NCBI GenBank assembly: GCA_016946835.1
Contig: JACVTC010000201.1
Location: 132,501-196,500, forward strand
Source of the DNA: Neocallimastix lanati (nom. inval.)
Taxonomy: Eukaryota > Neocallimastigomycota > Neocallimastigomycetes > Neocallimastigales > Neocallimastigaceae
Reading direction: 5' to 3'
Length of the DNA stretch: 64,000 nt
Both the position numbers and the translations under genes were made by a program. Position 1 is the stretch's first letter, and each line of letters opens with the position of its first letter. This document shows, piece after piece, positions 1 through 10,994 of the stretch. Under the pieces are notes generated by a model. It saw only the letters and a list, made by a program, of their open reading frames with translations, ran no database searches and was not told where the DNA came from.

Positions 1-410
1 AAAATATTTTAATAAATATACTTTTTTTTTTTAAATGCTTTGAAACTTTTTTTTTTTTTTTAATATTTAAAATAATAAACCTTTTTTTAATTAATTATAT
101 AATTATTTAAATAATTATTTAATTATTAATTATTTATTATTTCTTTATTTACTATTTTATTTATTAATTTTTATTTTTATTTTTTATTTTTTATTTTATT
201 TTATTTTTTTTATTTTTATTTTATTTTTTAATGTTTAAAAAAAAGTTTTCTTATTTCTTATTTTTATTTTATTTTTTAATGTTTAAAAAAAAGTTTTCTT
301 ATTTCTTATTTATATTTTATTTTTTAAGCATTAAAAGATAAAATGTTTACTTACTTTTTATTTTATTTTTCAATGTTAAATAGAAATACCTAACCTAATT
401 ATTATTTATT
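1..410. repeat. AT-rich DNA with a short tandem repeat of about 50 bp
   Basis: Almost pure A/T. Between about 205 and 335 a unit of roughly 50 bp, containing TTTTTAATGTTTAAAAAAAAG followed by TTTTCTTATTTCTTATTT, occurs twice in near-identical form with a partial third. No coding region is visible. Confidence 0.6.
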
Positions 411-772
411 GAAGTGTTGTATTTCGCCAAAAGTTGAATTTCGTCCAGTTGAATTTCGCCAAATTCTTGGTGGCTTATAAATTTTCGTCATAAAATATCA
501 CCACATTTATTATTCACGCCATATTGTGAATATATGGCTTTTTAAAAATTGTAGAAAAAAGCCACAAAATTATGATACAATTAGATATACGCCCCACGTA
601 AGATTACGTGTTTGAAAATTTTTGAGAATTGTAATTTTATTTATTTAATTAATTAATTATTATTCATTAAATTTTTAATAAAATTAAGTGGCTTAAAATT
701 AAAAATATTTAAGCCATACAACAAAATACAAATTTTTGTAATAAAAATTTTCGAAATGCACACTCCCCATAT
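411..772. repeat. MITE-like composite repeat with 'atttcgcca' ends
   Basis: The left end carries three copies of a TTGAATTTCGCCAA-type motif (about 419-470) and the right end carries the inverse, CGAAATGCAC (about 755-765). 'Tggctta' and 'gccacaaa' words occur between. The same words mark the inverted-repeat elements at 16.6-19.3 kb and 36.8 kb. The repeat abuts, and probably truncated, the LTR that begins near 775. Confidence 0.45.
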
Positions 773-774
773 GG

Positions 775-902
775 GGGTGTAAAGAAATTTTATTGTACAT
801 CAGTTCTTTAAAGCACTTTGTGCCTTAAGTGCTCACTATCTATCTAAGTATAACAAATAAAAGTTGATATAAAAACTAAATCCAAAATAACCAAAGTTAT
901 CA
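775..902 (+). repeat. 5' LTR, truncated at its left end
   Basis: About 128 bp (GTGTAAAG...AAGTTATCA) match the right-hand part of the complete LTR at 5381-5608 with only a few substitutions, for example GTGCCTTAAG against GTGACTTAAG. The first ~100 bp of the LTR are missing because a MITE-like repeat adjoins. The LTR ends in CA and is followed directly by a primer-binding site. Confidence 0.85.
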
Positions 903-917
903 GATTAAGAGTCTCAA
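903..917 (+). promoter_or_regulatory. Retrotransposon primer-binding site (half-tRNA-Lys type)
   Basis: GATTAAGAGTCTCA directly follows the LTR end. It is complementary to the anticodon arm of a typical eukaryotic tRNA-Lys(CUU) (ATGAGACTCTTAATC, recalled as the general form). This suggests priming by a 5' tRNA half, as known for Drosophila copia with initiator tRNA. The same word follows the LTR ends near 28336 and 55077. Confidence 0.7.
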
Positions 918-1417
918 TGACTCTAACAAGAAAACAAAATAATGTTTTCATTATTTTGTTAACTACCGAATTATGCTACTCAGCCGGACACGATACAACG
1001 TCTTTCTATCAGCCAGATATAAACAATGTCAAGAAAATTTTTTTTAAGATCTCGAAATTCAAAATTTTGAAATTTGAGAAGTATGAGCTACCTCCATTAA
1101 AGAAGAAAAATAATGCTATTTCGAACTAATATATAATTAATTTTAAACTTTAATAAGCAGTTTAAATATATAATTTCAAAGTATGAATTTAAAATTTAAA
1201 ATTTAAGATTTTAAAATTTTAAATGTAAACAAACAAATAATTTAAATTTAAAATTTATTTAATAAAATTTGAATTTTATTATTCAAAATAAATAAATAAC
1301 TTAAATTTAAATAATAATTTAAAAGGAATTTTAAATTAAAATAAGAAATTGTAATATTCATTCTGTTTAAGGAAATAAATAAAGTACATAGTCTTTGAAA
1401 TAAACACAGTTAAAATT

Positions 1418-2958
1418 TTGGATGGTAAATTTGAAAAGAAAAAGAAATTTATCGATAAAGGTGAACAGACTCAGAATTCGGATTGGATGAGTTTAAATAT
1501 TAAAGGTTTTACCTATATATCACCGGAAAACCTCGAACAAACATTAAAAGAATATGAAATGAATAACAATTTTTTCTTGAAGAGTCCTTTCCACTTCGTT
1601 TGCAATATTTCTTTTGATTTTATTCACTGGTGTTTAAAAATTTTGATTGAAGATAATGGAAAACGATTAGTGCCTTCTACTAAACTTACTTTTATAAAGG
1701 ACAATTATCAATTCAAATTAAACTTAAACAATAATATTAATAGTATGTTGTGGTTGGATTCACTTGAAAATATGGATTATGAAGAAAGTCTATATAGATA
1801 TAATGGTCAACGCGAAAGGTTTTCTAAAACTATCCTAAATTATCTCAATAGAAGAGAAGACACATATTATAGAGATTATTTTTTACACTTTATTACGGTG
1901 ATCGTATTGAAAAATGTATACCATACATTGGCACTGAAAACACAATTATAGATCTTACACACACAATACAGGATAAAATTTTATGAATACACTAAGGCAT
2001 ACATTGGAAGCTTTGTCTGGAACAAATCTGGTGAGAGACAAGCATATAGAAATCAAAATGTAAAATTTACCTATTATGAATACAAATGTAATCTTTTTGT
2101 ATATGAAATGATTGTAAACGCTGGTTATGATATAGGTACTCCTTGTAATTCGGGAAGAAGAGGTGAACTTCTCAATCCAAATAAGCCCAACAGACCACCA
2201 ACCGCTTCTATGTGGTATAACAATAAAGATACTCATAGTATTCCTGGATTTAAATTTATCGGTCAAGGTGATGAAGGTAAATCAGAATGTATACCAGGTG
2301 ATATTATTACTGATAGTAAACATATGGGTATTGTTGCTGAAGAAAAAACATCAATTAGTGCTAGTTCTAGAGTTTGGGATTTTCTTAAAGTTATTCATAA
2401 TAATTGGGGTTTTAGAGGAAATGAAAAAAAAAAAAAAAAAAAAAAAACCCCGTTAGAATTTATAGATTTGATCCTAACTATCTTGAAGCTGTCATTATTT
2501 CTAACGATCTAACTGCGGAATACAACGAAATTAATTATTGTAACTTTTGCTTATGCTACTATGATGACATATACACAGATATTGAATATCTTGACTATCC
2601 TACAGATTACTTAGACGATGATTATTTTAATTACGATGAAACCACAAAATATTTATAGGATGATGAACCTAATCAAGAACAAACAACTACAACTAAAATA
2701 TCCTTAACTGCAAAAAATACTTCAACTACCACTATGAAAACTACTACAACTAAGAAAACAACTACTACTAAATATTCTTATGAAACTGATACTGATGACC
2801 CCTCAGATACAAGATTTAATGATGATCAACATTATAATTACGATGAAGAAAATGATGATGAAGAACAAAATAATGATAAAATATTTTGGTTATTAGTTGG
2901 TTTAGGCGACATATGGAGCGCAATTACTTATATATTTTGTTGCCACTGTTGTCATTAA
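1418..2958 (+). pseudogene. Broken papain-fold (NlpC/P60-like or amidase) hydrolase gene
   Basis: Across frames the segment reads as one protein of about 500 residues. About 150 N-terminal residues are unrecognised. Next comes a Cys motif, KCNLFVYEMIVNAG (about 2078-2120), followed by N-R-P-P. The His motif PGDIITDSKHMGIV lies about 60 residues on (about 2298-2340), then SASS and NNWGFRG. The C-terminal part is Thr- and Asp-rich with a hydrophobic segment (LLVGLGDIWSAITYI) and a Cys/His-rich end. The Cys...PGD...H-x-G-I order fits NlpC/P60-like peptidoglycan hydrolases. It is disabled by a frame change near 1900-1980, an A-run frameshift at 2425-2446 and an in-frame TAG at about 2656. It sits inside an LTR element, so it may be a captured, bacterial-type gene. 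The family call is from motifs only. Confidence 0.6.
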
Positions 2959-5380
2959 CAACAATTATCAATCATCAACACTTAATTTTTAACAATACTT
3001 ATAGTCAATCAACAACAATTTACAATACTTAAATCATTCAATTCAATCAACAAACATTATATTACAATAGAAAGAATTTATTAATCAATTAACTTGTACA
3101 TATATATATTCAATAAAATATATCAATTTATGAAAAATAAGCATTAAATGCTTAATATATGAGAAAAACATTTATTTAGATAGAAAATTATTCACTATAT
3201 CAACTATTTACATTCAAACATTTTATAAGAAATTATTTATATTTAAAATAAACATAATTTAAATCTAAACAATTATGAGATTTACAATTATTTAAAGATT
3301 TAAATAAAAGATTAATTCTACACATTAACTTTTATTCGTGGCGTAAAACTTTATAATAATCTTATATTTTCACAATTCATAGAAATAAATAAATGTTTAT
3401 CAACAATATAAAGGTGAAGAAAAGAAAAAATTTATTATTTTAGATGCTCTGAAAACTCAACATTCATTATATAATTTTAAATTAACTTAAATCACATATG
3501 AGAAAATATAAAACCATCTAATTACAACAATTTACTCAATAAATAATTCAATCAATTATTTTCAACTATCCTACCCCTTACTTATTACTCCATAATTAAT
3601 TTTTTCACACATATACATATATTCAAAACATTCCTGAATAATGGTTATTGCTCAACCACAAAGCATCTACATGAAGTATACAATTTAAACGCATATTTTT
3701 TACTCAAAAGCGTATTTATACATATTACTATTTATTCGAATATATTTAATATTAGTTACTGCTTAACTCCAAAGCTGATATTCGAAAGAGGAAGTCATAA
3801 TTATGATAGAAATGCTTAGCGTGAAATGAGCATATTCTACAATATTATTTTAATAATTGAATACCTAGCGTGAAATGGGTATATTCAATAATATTTATAT
3901 CATGGTATAACTTAGCGTGAAATGAGTTTTTACCATAGATACTACTGATTTAAGAGATGGTGTAATACCTTCATATACTTATAAGGATTCCATCCACAAT
4001 GGTATAACGCTTTCATAGAAAAGGATCCATTGTTATAATGATGACATTGATTCATCATTTATATATTTTACTCAACATTCTATTACGAAATGTTATAACT
4101 CCGACTTATACAAGCGGATGATAGACTCCTCATATTAACTTACTTATATTATTAATGTATATTAGCCGATCTATTGGTATGATATCCAAATTAACATAGA
4201 TCTAAGATTATGATACATTTAATCATAACATTACTTCGATTTATCACCCAAATAGTTTTGAATATTCACAAATTACATTCTGTTTAAACACCACTTTCAA
4301 ATCCAAATATTAAATTCTTTAAACATTTAGATTTGAGGGGGGAATTGGATAATAATATTGGATAATTATACAATAGTATTGTAATAGAACATTAGTTTAG
4401 AATAGGAATCATTAATACCTATTGGAAAGAAAATCCAAATATTGAAATATTTTATAACATTTGGATTTTAGGGGGGACACAATATAAAGAGAGGAAAACA
4501 AATGTTAATTTAAAATTGAAATTTAACTAAATTAATTACTTTGAACATTAATTAACTTGAAATGAAAGAAAATCTAGTAAGAACAAAAACGTAAAAATGA
4601 AACTTTGAAAATTTTTAATGAAATATAAAATAATTTAATAATTCAATATTATGATTTTAAATGTAAAATAACATAATTAAATATTAAATTAATTCAAATT
4701 TAATACCACAAACAAAATTTACTTAAAACACCTAATTTACATAATAGTTAACGTTTATCTACAAAACGAAGATATTTTAATAGTTAATGTTAATCTATAA
4801 AGCAATATTTAATAGTTATCGCTAAAACTACAAAGCGAAATATATATAAAAGTTAGCGCTAATCTACAAAGCGGATTATAATTAAAAGTGATGTAATTCC
4901 CAATATATAAGAGATATTCGGTATTCACATATTTTGGATGGTATAATATCACCCCTCAAGAGAAAGGTTTCCATCATATATAAATGGTAAATTTAAACCA
5001 TATAATTATTTTATATTAAAGATGACATAGATTCATCTAATAATTATTAAAGGTGTAATAATACTAAATACTTAGTTTAGGGGGAAATCATTAAATTAAA
5101 TTATATTTAAGAAAATTATTTTAACTACTAGATAATTAATATTACATTAGAAAATTATTTTAATTATGTAAAAATTGTAAAATTACTATATTTCATGTAA
5201 AATTGAGAAAATATTTTAAATTCATGTAAAACTAAGAATTAATTTAGAACAGTTAAAATTTATAGTTTATAGATATTAGGAAAAACATAAGAAAAATTTA
5301 ATATTAGAAAATTAACATAATTCACACGTACTCTTACAAACCAAATTATATTCTTTGAAATAATTAGGTTTGAGGGGGAA

Positions 5381-5608
5381 TGTTAACTTACGTGAATTAT
5401 TAGTTATATATATTTATATTATGTGTCATGTTACACTAATGTGTCATGTGGTCTAAGCCACATTTATATGTCTATAAATATGGTGTAAAGAAATTTTATT
5501 GTACATCAGTTCTTTAAAGCACTTTGTGACTTAAGTGCTCACTATCTATCTAAATATAATAAATAAAAGTTGATATAAAAACTAAATCCAAAATAACTAA
5601 AGTTATCA
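5381..5608 (+). repeat. 3' LTR, complete (228 bp)
   Basis: It starts TGTTAACTTACG straight after a purine tract and ends AAGTTATCA. Its right half duplicates 775-902. A TATAAATA box lies near 5473, plausibly the LTR promoter. It is followed by (AAT)n, so a target-site duplication cannot be read. Confidence 0.8.
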
Positions 5609-5794
5609 ATAATAATAATAATAATAATAATAATATTCTTTTAAAGAAAATAAACTGAAAAAATATATATTTTAAAATTTTATTATTATATTTATCTAGA
5701 ATTTTCTAACGTCCAAATAGAAACATAATAAAATTATTAACAATTAGTAAACAATAAATTTATTATTATTTACTTTTTATTTATTTAATTTATT

Positions 5795-5834
<40 letters not shown>

Positions 5835-6459
5835 GTCAATATGATATAATTATTTCAATTAAATAATTATATAATTTAATACATTTATTAATTATTTATA
5901 ATTATTTATATAAAACTATTTTTATTAATTATTTCATTAATTATTACTAATTATTTGCTTTTTGTAAAATGAAATTATTTATAATTAAAGCTATTTTTTC
6001 ATAATTCCTTCAATTTTCACCTCTATTTATACTTTTTTTTTCTTCAAGATAAAGATGGAAAGCTATAATAAGATTTCCACTAGTGTTTTGACAATTAAAT
6101 TGATTTTAAATTATTAATTATTTTACTAATATAATAAATAATCTAAATTATTATTATTATTATTTATTATTATTAGAATTATATATGATTCAGCTAAATT
6201 TTTTGAATTATACAGAAGTTATTACTAATAGGAATTAAAATATTTTCTACTAATTCTTTAGAATTTAATAATTTATATTTAGAGTTATTAATATTAAAAA
6301 TAGAGATATTAATAATAAAAGTAGGGATATTAACAATAGAATATAGAAAAGTTCTATCTATATAAGGAAATTAAAATTACATTCAGCAACCTAACCCACT
6401 AATAAATTATTAACAAAAATAACATTATTAGTTCCTTCCTTATCAAATTTGCTGTATTT
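5609..6459. other. AT-rich intergenic DNA with TTTA microsatellite
   Basis: Contains (AAT)n at 5609-5632, (TTTA)n at about 5791-5833 and otherwise unstructured AT-rich sequence. A slightly less AT-rich stretch from 6355 leads into the SINE. No gene is seen. Confidence 0.7.
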
Positions 6460-6885
6460 CAAGTTTTTATTCTAGTGGTTAATAATCGGGACTAGGACAC
6501 ATAAGTTTTCGGAATCAACCCCGCGAGTTAATCCAGAAAACTACCTCCTGAATTTATATGAGGCAAGTTTTATCCTCAAAGGTGTTTTCCCTATAAATAA
6601 AGTTGTTGTATTTATATTGCTAGAATATGTAATTATTAATGCAGAGAGTACTTTATTTGTGAAAGGCTAGTGTTGTTGTTCCTTCCTCAATGATGGATTA
6701 TGAGAATACTGAAAAGAAGAAGGCAGTCTTATAAATCTGCAAATATGGAATATTTTTCATATTAGCCTTGCTTAAAGAGAGATCTTCAACGACTAAACGG
6801 TATGGCAAAAAATCCAATGAGAATCTGATACGTTTAAGGTTGAGACTGAAAGCCCTAATGCCCTCCCTCTTGTCATTCCAGTCTA
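6460..6885 (+). mobile_element. tRNA-derived SINE, copy 1
   Basis: About 425 bp of clearly higher G+C than the surroundings. The head has a tRNA-like A-box region (TCTAGTGGTTAATAATCGGG, about 6470-6490) and a B-box-like GGAATCAACCCC (about 6515). It aligns with the reverse complements of 38553-39006 and 47495-47838 through shared blocks, including ACACATAAG, CCTATAAAT, the GTTCCT(C/T)CCTCAATGATGG-type block and CGGTATG. The 3' end (CCAGTCTATTAAAA) runs into an AT repeat and an A-tract. Confidence 0.7.
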
Positions 6886-7109
6886 TTAAAATATATATAT
6901 ATATATATATATTTAATTAAATTAAATAAAAAAAAAAAAAAAAAAAAATTGCTATTATAATTATTACTTATAAAAAAATAAGTAAATAAATTAATAAAAT
7001 AATATATTTACTAAATATGTAAATAATAAAATTTTGATTATATATTAGATATTAAAAAATTGTAAAAAAAATTAAATAATATTAAATTTTATTCATAAAT
7101 ATTAAATTT

Positions 7110-7140
<31 letters not shown>

Positions 7141-7993
7141 GAATTAAAGTTTAATCTTAAATTTTCCTTTTTTTAAAAAATAAAAAAGATTTCCTTTTAT
7201 CAAACAATTTAGAAATATAATTATGTAAAAAAAATATTATTTTTAATTACAATAATATAATTAATGAAATCAAAAATATATATCATATTAATAATTATAA
7301 AATAAAAAAAAAAAAAATTTTTATTAATTTTTTTTATAATACATATTTATTTACTTAAAATATTTCTTAATTACTTTTAATTTATCATATCAAATTATTT
7401 ATATTTATATATATATAATATTATTTCCATTAATTAAAAAAAGGTATATTCTAAATTCAAAAATCAATCTTTCATAATAAATAAAAACTATTAATATTAT
7501 ATAATATTTAAATTTTAAAAGCAAATTAGAAAATAATAATAATAATACATATATAATATAAATATTATTTATATTATTATCATAAAATTTAATATTATTA
7601 ATATAACTCTACTATTTTATAATTTAACAATAAAAAAATAAGGAAAATATATATATATATAATAAAACCTTTAAAAAAATTTTTTTTTTGTTTGTTGTGC
7701 TTCGTTCTGTTCTACTTGTTAAAAAATTAAAAATTTAAAAACTTAAATATGTGAATATAAAAAAATTAAAAAAAAAAAAAAAAATAAAAATTAATAATAA
7801 AAACTAAAATATAATATAATATTTATATTTATTTATTAATTTATAAATGTAATTGTTATATATATATATATACATTTATATATTATGTATACGTATGCTT
7901 TTCTTTTTAATACTAATTATAAATTTAAATATAATTATAAATATATATATATTATTATTATGTTTTAACTTATTTAAATAAATAATTAAAAGT
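6886..7993. other. AT-rich intergenic DNA
   Basis: (AT)n at about 6890-6912, A-tracts at 6929-6948 and 7118-7140, and (AT)n near 7860. This is the 3' side of the recombinase-like gene. Nothing coding is seen. Confidence 0.7.
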
Positions 7994-9412
7994 CTAAATT
8001 GAATTTTCTGATTTTTCAGTTTCGCTATCAGTAATACTTGCAACATGCTTACTACGTATAATTTTTTGAACCAACTTAAAAACTTCTTCAGTTATGATTG
8101 GTTCATGAGTATTACGAATTATAATTTTTTCTTTCTTAATGGTTCCATCTAATTCATCGACAACCTTTTTTATTTTTACAATATGACCAAGATAAACTTC
8201 ATTTCTTACCAATTTATATATAGTAGAAGTATTCCATTTAGTACTAATTTTTCTTTGTTTCTTTCCCTTTTTACTTTCATACTGTGAAATAGTTAATATG
8301 CCGGTAGAATTAAATTCATCAGCAATTTGATAATAAAAGAATCCTTGAATAATTCTATTAAATATAGTCCTTACAATATTTGCTGCCTCTGGATCAATAA
8401 CAAACTTATTATTATTATTTTCATCTATATCATAACCAAATGGAGCTCTTCTACTATTAATAGCTTTTTGAGTAGAACCTTTAGTTCTTCCATGAGTGAT
8501 ATTTTGAGCTAATTTAAAGGTTTGTTCATCAATGATTGGTTCATGTGCATTATAATAAACAATTTTTTCAGATTTCTTTTGAAGCTTTGATTTATATGTT
8601 GGTCTACCAAAGTTTGATTTAACCAAATGACCTAAATATATCTCATTTGTAGCAATTTGATATATAGTAGAAGTATTCCATTGGGTACTAACTTTTCTTG
8701 GATTTCTTCCCATTTTTTCAGCATACTGGGAAACAGTTAATATGCCTCTTTCATTGAAACTATTAGCAATCTTTTGGTAAGAATAACCCTCTATAATTTT
8801 TGCAAAAATTTCTACAACAATATCAGCTGCTGGTCTATCGATAACAAATTCATTTTTTGTATTAGCCTTTAATAAATAACCAAAAGGTGGTCTACATATA
8901 ACATTATTGGTATGTGGAGCACTGTATATCTTCTTTAAAATAACATTTGGTTTAAGACGACCACCCATTTTGTACTTTCGTCTACTATTAATTTTCGACT
9001 TTAATTTTTCATTAAAATCTTTAACTGAATTATTTCCAATAACAATGTCATTTTCAATAGCAATAAATTTGTTTTTAGGGTTAGCTAATAATGTTTGAAT
9101 GATTTTCTTTACTATTTTATAATCAGTACTAAAGGAATCCAAATCCTTGACGATAATCATATTTAATTTGTCCGTATTTACATCATTTAGTAAACGCTTT
9201 ATTCCTGTTCTCTCTAATATATCTAATTTATCATCATTATTATTATCTATATAATAATCAACAATATTAAGATTTTTTGTTTTACAAAAACTTTCAATTA
9301 CTTGAATTTGAGATGGTATATCAGAACCTAAACCATATTGGTCATCACTCTTATAAATATATGCACCAACAAAATATTGGCTTGGATTATTAACATTTAT
9401 ATTCTCAGCCAT
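7994..9412 (-). CDS. Serine-recombinase-like protein, arginine-less catalytic domain, duplicated recombinase domain
   Basis: An intact 472-residue frame. Residues ~13-125 match a resolvase-type catalytic domain of large serine recombinases. The nucleophile-type serine remains (YIYKS, S22), but the usual Arg two residues before it is Tyr, and the KDLSRxGR-type motif reads KDLDSFSTD (89-97), so its two active-site arginines are also gone. Two similar recombinase-family DNA-binding domains follow, at ~174-303 and ~322-452. Each starts PFGY, contains GILT-SQY and WNTSTIY, then N-E-x-Y-L-G-H, and ends HEPII-(D/T)-E. No C-terminal zinc motif or coiled coil is obvious. Serine recombinases are chiefly bacterial and phage proteins, so horizontal origin is inferred. 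The uninterrupted frame suggests a retained DNA-binding rather than cutting role, for example a domesticated regulator. No flanking inverted repeats were found. Confidence 0.85.
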   Translation of the reverse strand: MAENINVNNPSQYFVGAYIYKSDDQYGLGSDIPSQIQVIESFCKTKNLNIVDYYIDNNNDDKLDILERTGIKRLLNDVNTDKLNMIIVKDLDSFSTDYKIVKKIIQTLLANPKNKFIAIENDIVIGNNSVKDFNEKLKSKINSRRKYKMGGRLKPNVILKKIYSAPHTNNVICRPPFGYLLKANTKNEFVIDRPAADIVVEIFAKIIEGYSYQKIANSFNERGILTVSQYAEKMGRNPRKVSTQWNTSTIYQIATNEIYLGHLVKSNFGRPTYKSKLQKKSEKIVYYNAHEPIIDEQTFKLAQNITHGRTKGSTQKAINSRRAPFGYDIDENNNNKFVIDPEAANIVRTIFNRIIQGFFYYQIADEFNSTGILTISQYESKKGKKQRKISTKWNTSTIYKLVRNEVYLGHIVKIKKVVDELDGTIKKEKIIIRNTHEPIITEEVFKLVQKIIRSKHVASITDSETEKSENSI

Positions 9413-10069
9413 TTTTTTTTTTTTATTTCTTTTACTACTTTATCTATTATCTATTATTTTACTATTATTATGGTTATTTATGTTTTATAAGTTTAATATA
9501 TATTTATTATAAAAAAACAGAAAATAAAATAATTATAACAGTTATTATAATACTCCTTTTTATTATTATTATTATTACTTTATCAATAATATATATAAAT
9601 TTATTATCTAATTATTTAATAAGAAAAATTTCAAAATTTAATAATTTAATAATTTATTCATTATTACTATTACTATCTTTGGTATTATTATCTTTTTCAA
9701 TATATACATTTATCAATTATATAAAAAGACTTTTCATAAAAATATTTGCTCTTATATATCATATTGGTTAAAATAAAAAGAAAGAAACAATAAAAAAAGA
9801 AAATACCTTTAAAACTCTTTATATATTAATAGTATTATTGTTATTTTATTAATATTATCACTTTGGATATTTGATTATCAATAAATATTTATAAACTATA
9901 ACAAGTTATTCAATTATTATGTAATACTGATATTAAAAATTATTGTACTTTAGTGTAATGAAAATTTTATTTTTCTTTTGAAATAATAAAAATAAAATAA
10001 AAATACTGAACAGTAAACAAATTATAAATTTATTTTTTTCTTCTCTCTTTTATTTAATACTTAAATAGC

Positions 10070-10105
<36 letters not shown>

Positions 10106-10990
10106 TAAGTTTATTTTTTCAAAATAGAAGGTTTATTATTTATATTTATATATTATTTTTATATTTATAACAATTTTTTTAGAAATAATTTAACAAATAA
10201 ATAAATAATTTAATTAATGAATAAAAAATTAATTTAATTTAATTTATATAATTTTATTAATATAATTAAATAAATATAAATTTATATAAATAAATAATAT
10301 CAGTATATATAAATAAATATTTTATATAATTAGCAAATAAATAAATATATAAATAATATAAATACAAATAAATGTATATTATATTAATATATAAATAAAT
10401 AAATAATATTAATAAATAATTAATAAATAATTAATAAATAATAAATAAACAATAATAAAAAATTAATTAACTAAATAAATGTATAATATGAAACTAAATA
10501 AATAAATAAATTAATATATTTATATATAATAAAATTTATTAATTAATAATTAAATAAATAAATCTTATATATTTAAATAAATTTAACTACATTTAAAACT
10601 TCATAATTATAAATTAAATAAATAAAATTCATATAATTAAATAAATAATAAATAAATAATAATAAAATTAATAAATATAATTGAATTAAGAATATTTTAA
10701 GTACATGAATTAATAAATAATGAATTTTATTTATTATTATAGTTTATATTTATTTATTATAAAAATTATAAATATAATTATAATTACTATAACTATTAAA
10801 ATTATTTATCTATTTATTTATTATTTATTTATAATTATTGTTTTTATTTTTATAATTAGGTAATTATTATTTGAATATTAATTATTTATTAATTTATCCA
10901 TTGATTTACTTATTTATTTATTGTTTTTATTCATTTATTTATTAATTTATTGATTATTTATTTATCTATTATTATCTATTCATTTATACA
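9413..10990. other. AT-rich intergenic DNA upstream of the recombinase-like gene
   Basis: Contains a T-tract at 10074-10103 and many TAAATAAATAA words from 10200 to 10700. No gene or clear promoter motif is seen apart from the pyrimidine-rich stretch next to the start codon at 9413-9460. Confidence 0.65.
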
Positions 10991-10994
10991 TTAT

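Larger units (their letters stand above)
903..5380 (+). mobile_element. Interior of a coding-poor, probably non-autonomous LTR retrotransposon
   Basis: The body lies between a tRNA-Lys-type primer-binding site and a purine tract (about 5370-5380, TTTGAGGGGGAA) just before the 3' LTR. No integrase, reverse transcriptase or RNase H motif is visible in any frame. The only coding trace is the broken hydrolase-like gene at 1418-2958. The right 2.4 kb is non-coding. It has two further G-tract purine runs (about 4332 and 4472) and short repeated motifs (TAGCGTGAAATG three times at 3817-3926; AGTTA-N-CG/ACAAAGCG units at 4746-4873). A diverged copy of this non-coding block lies at 28.8-29.3 kb. Confidence 0.7.

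Noticed and set aside
917-1129. 70-codon frame right after the primer-binding site
   Set aside because: No Gag-like motif, ends in simple AT-rich sequence, and overlaps the primer-binding region; probably chance.
7994-9412. Serine recombinase as an active mobile element
   Set aside because: Active-site arginines are replaced and no flanking inverted repeats or attachment-site-like duplications were seen.
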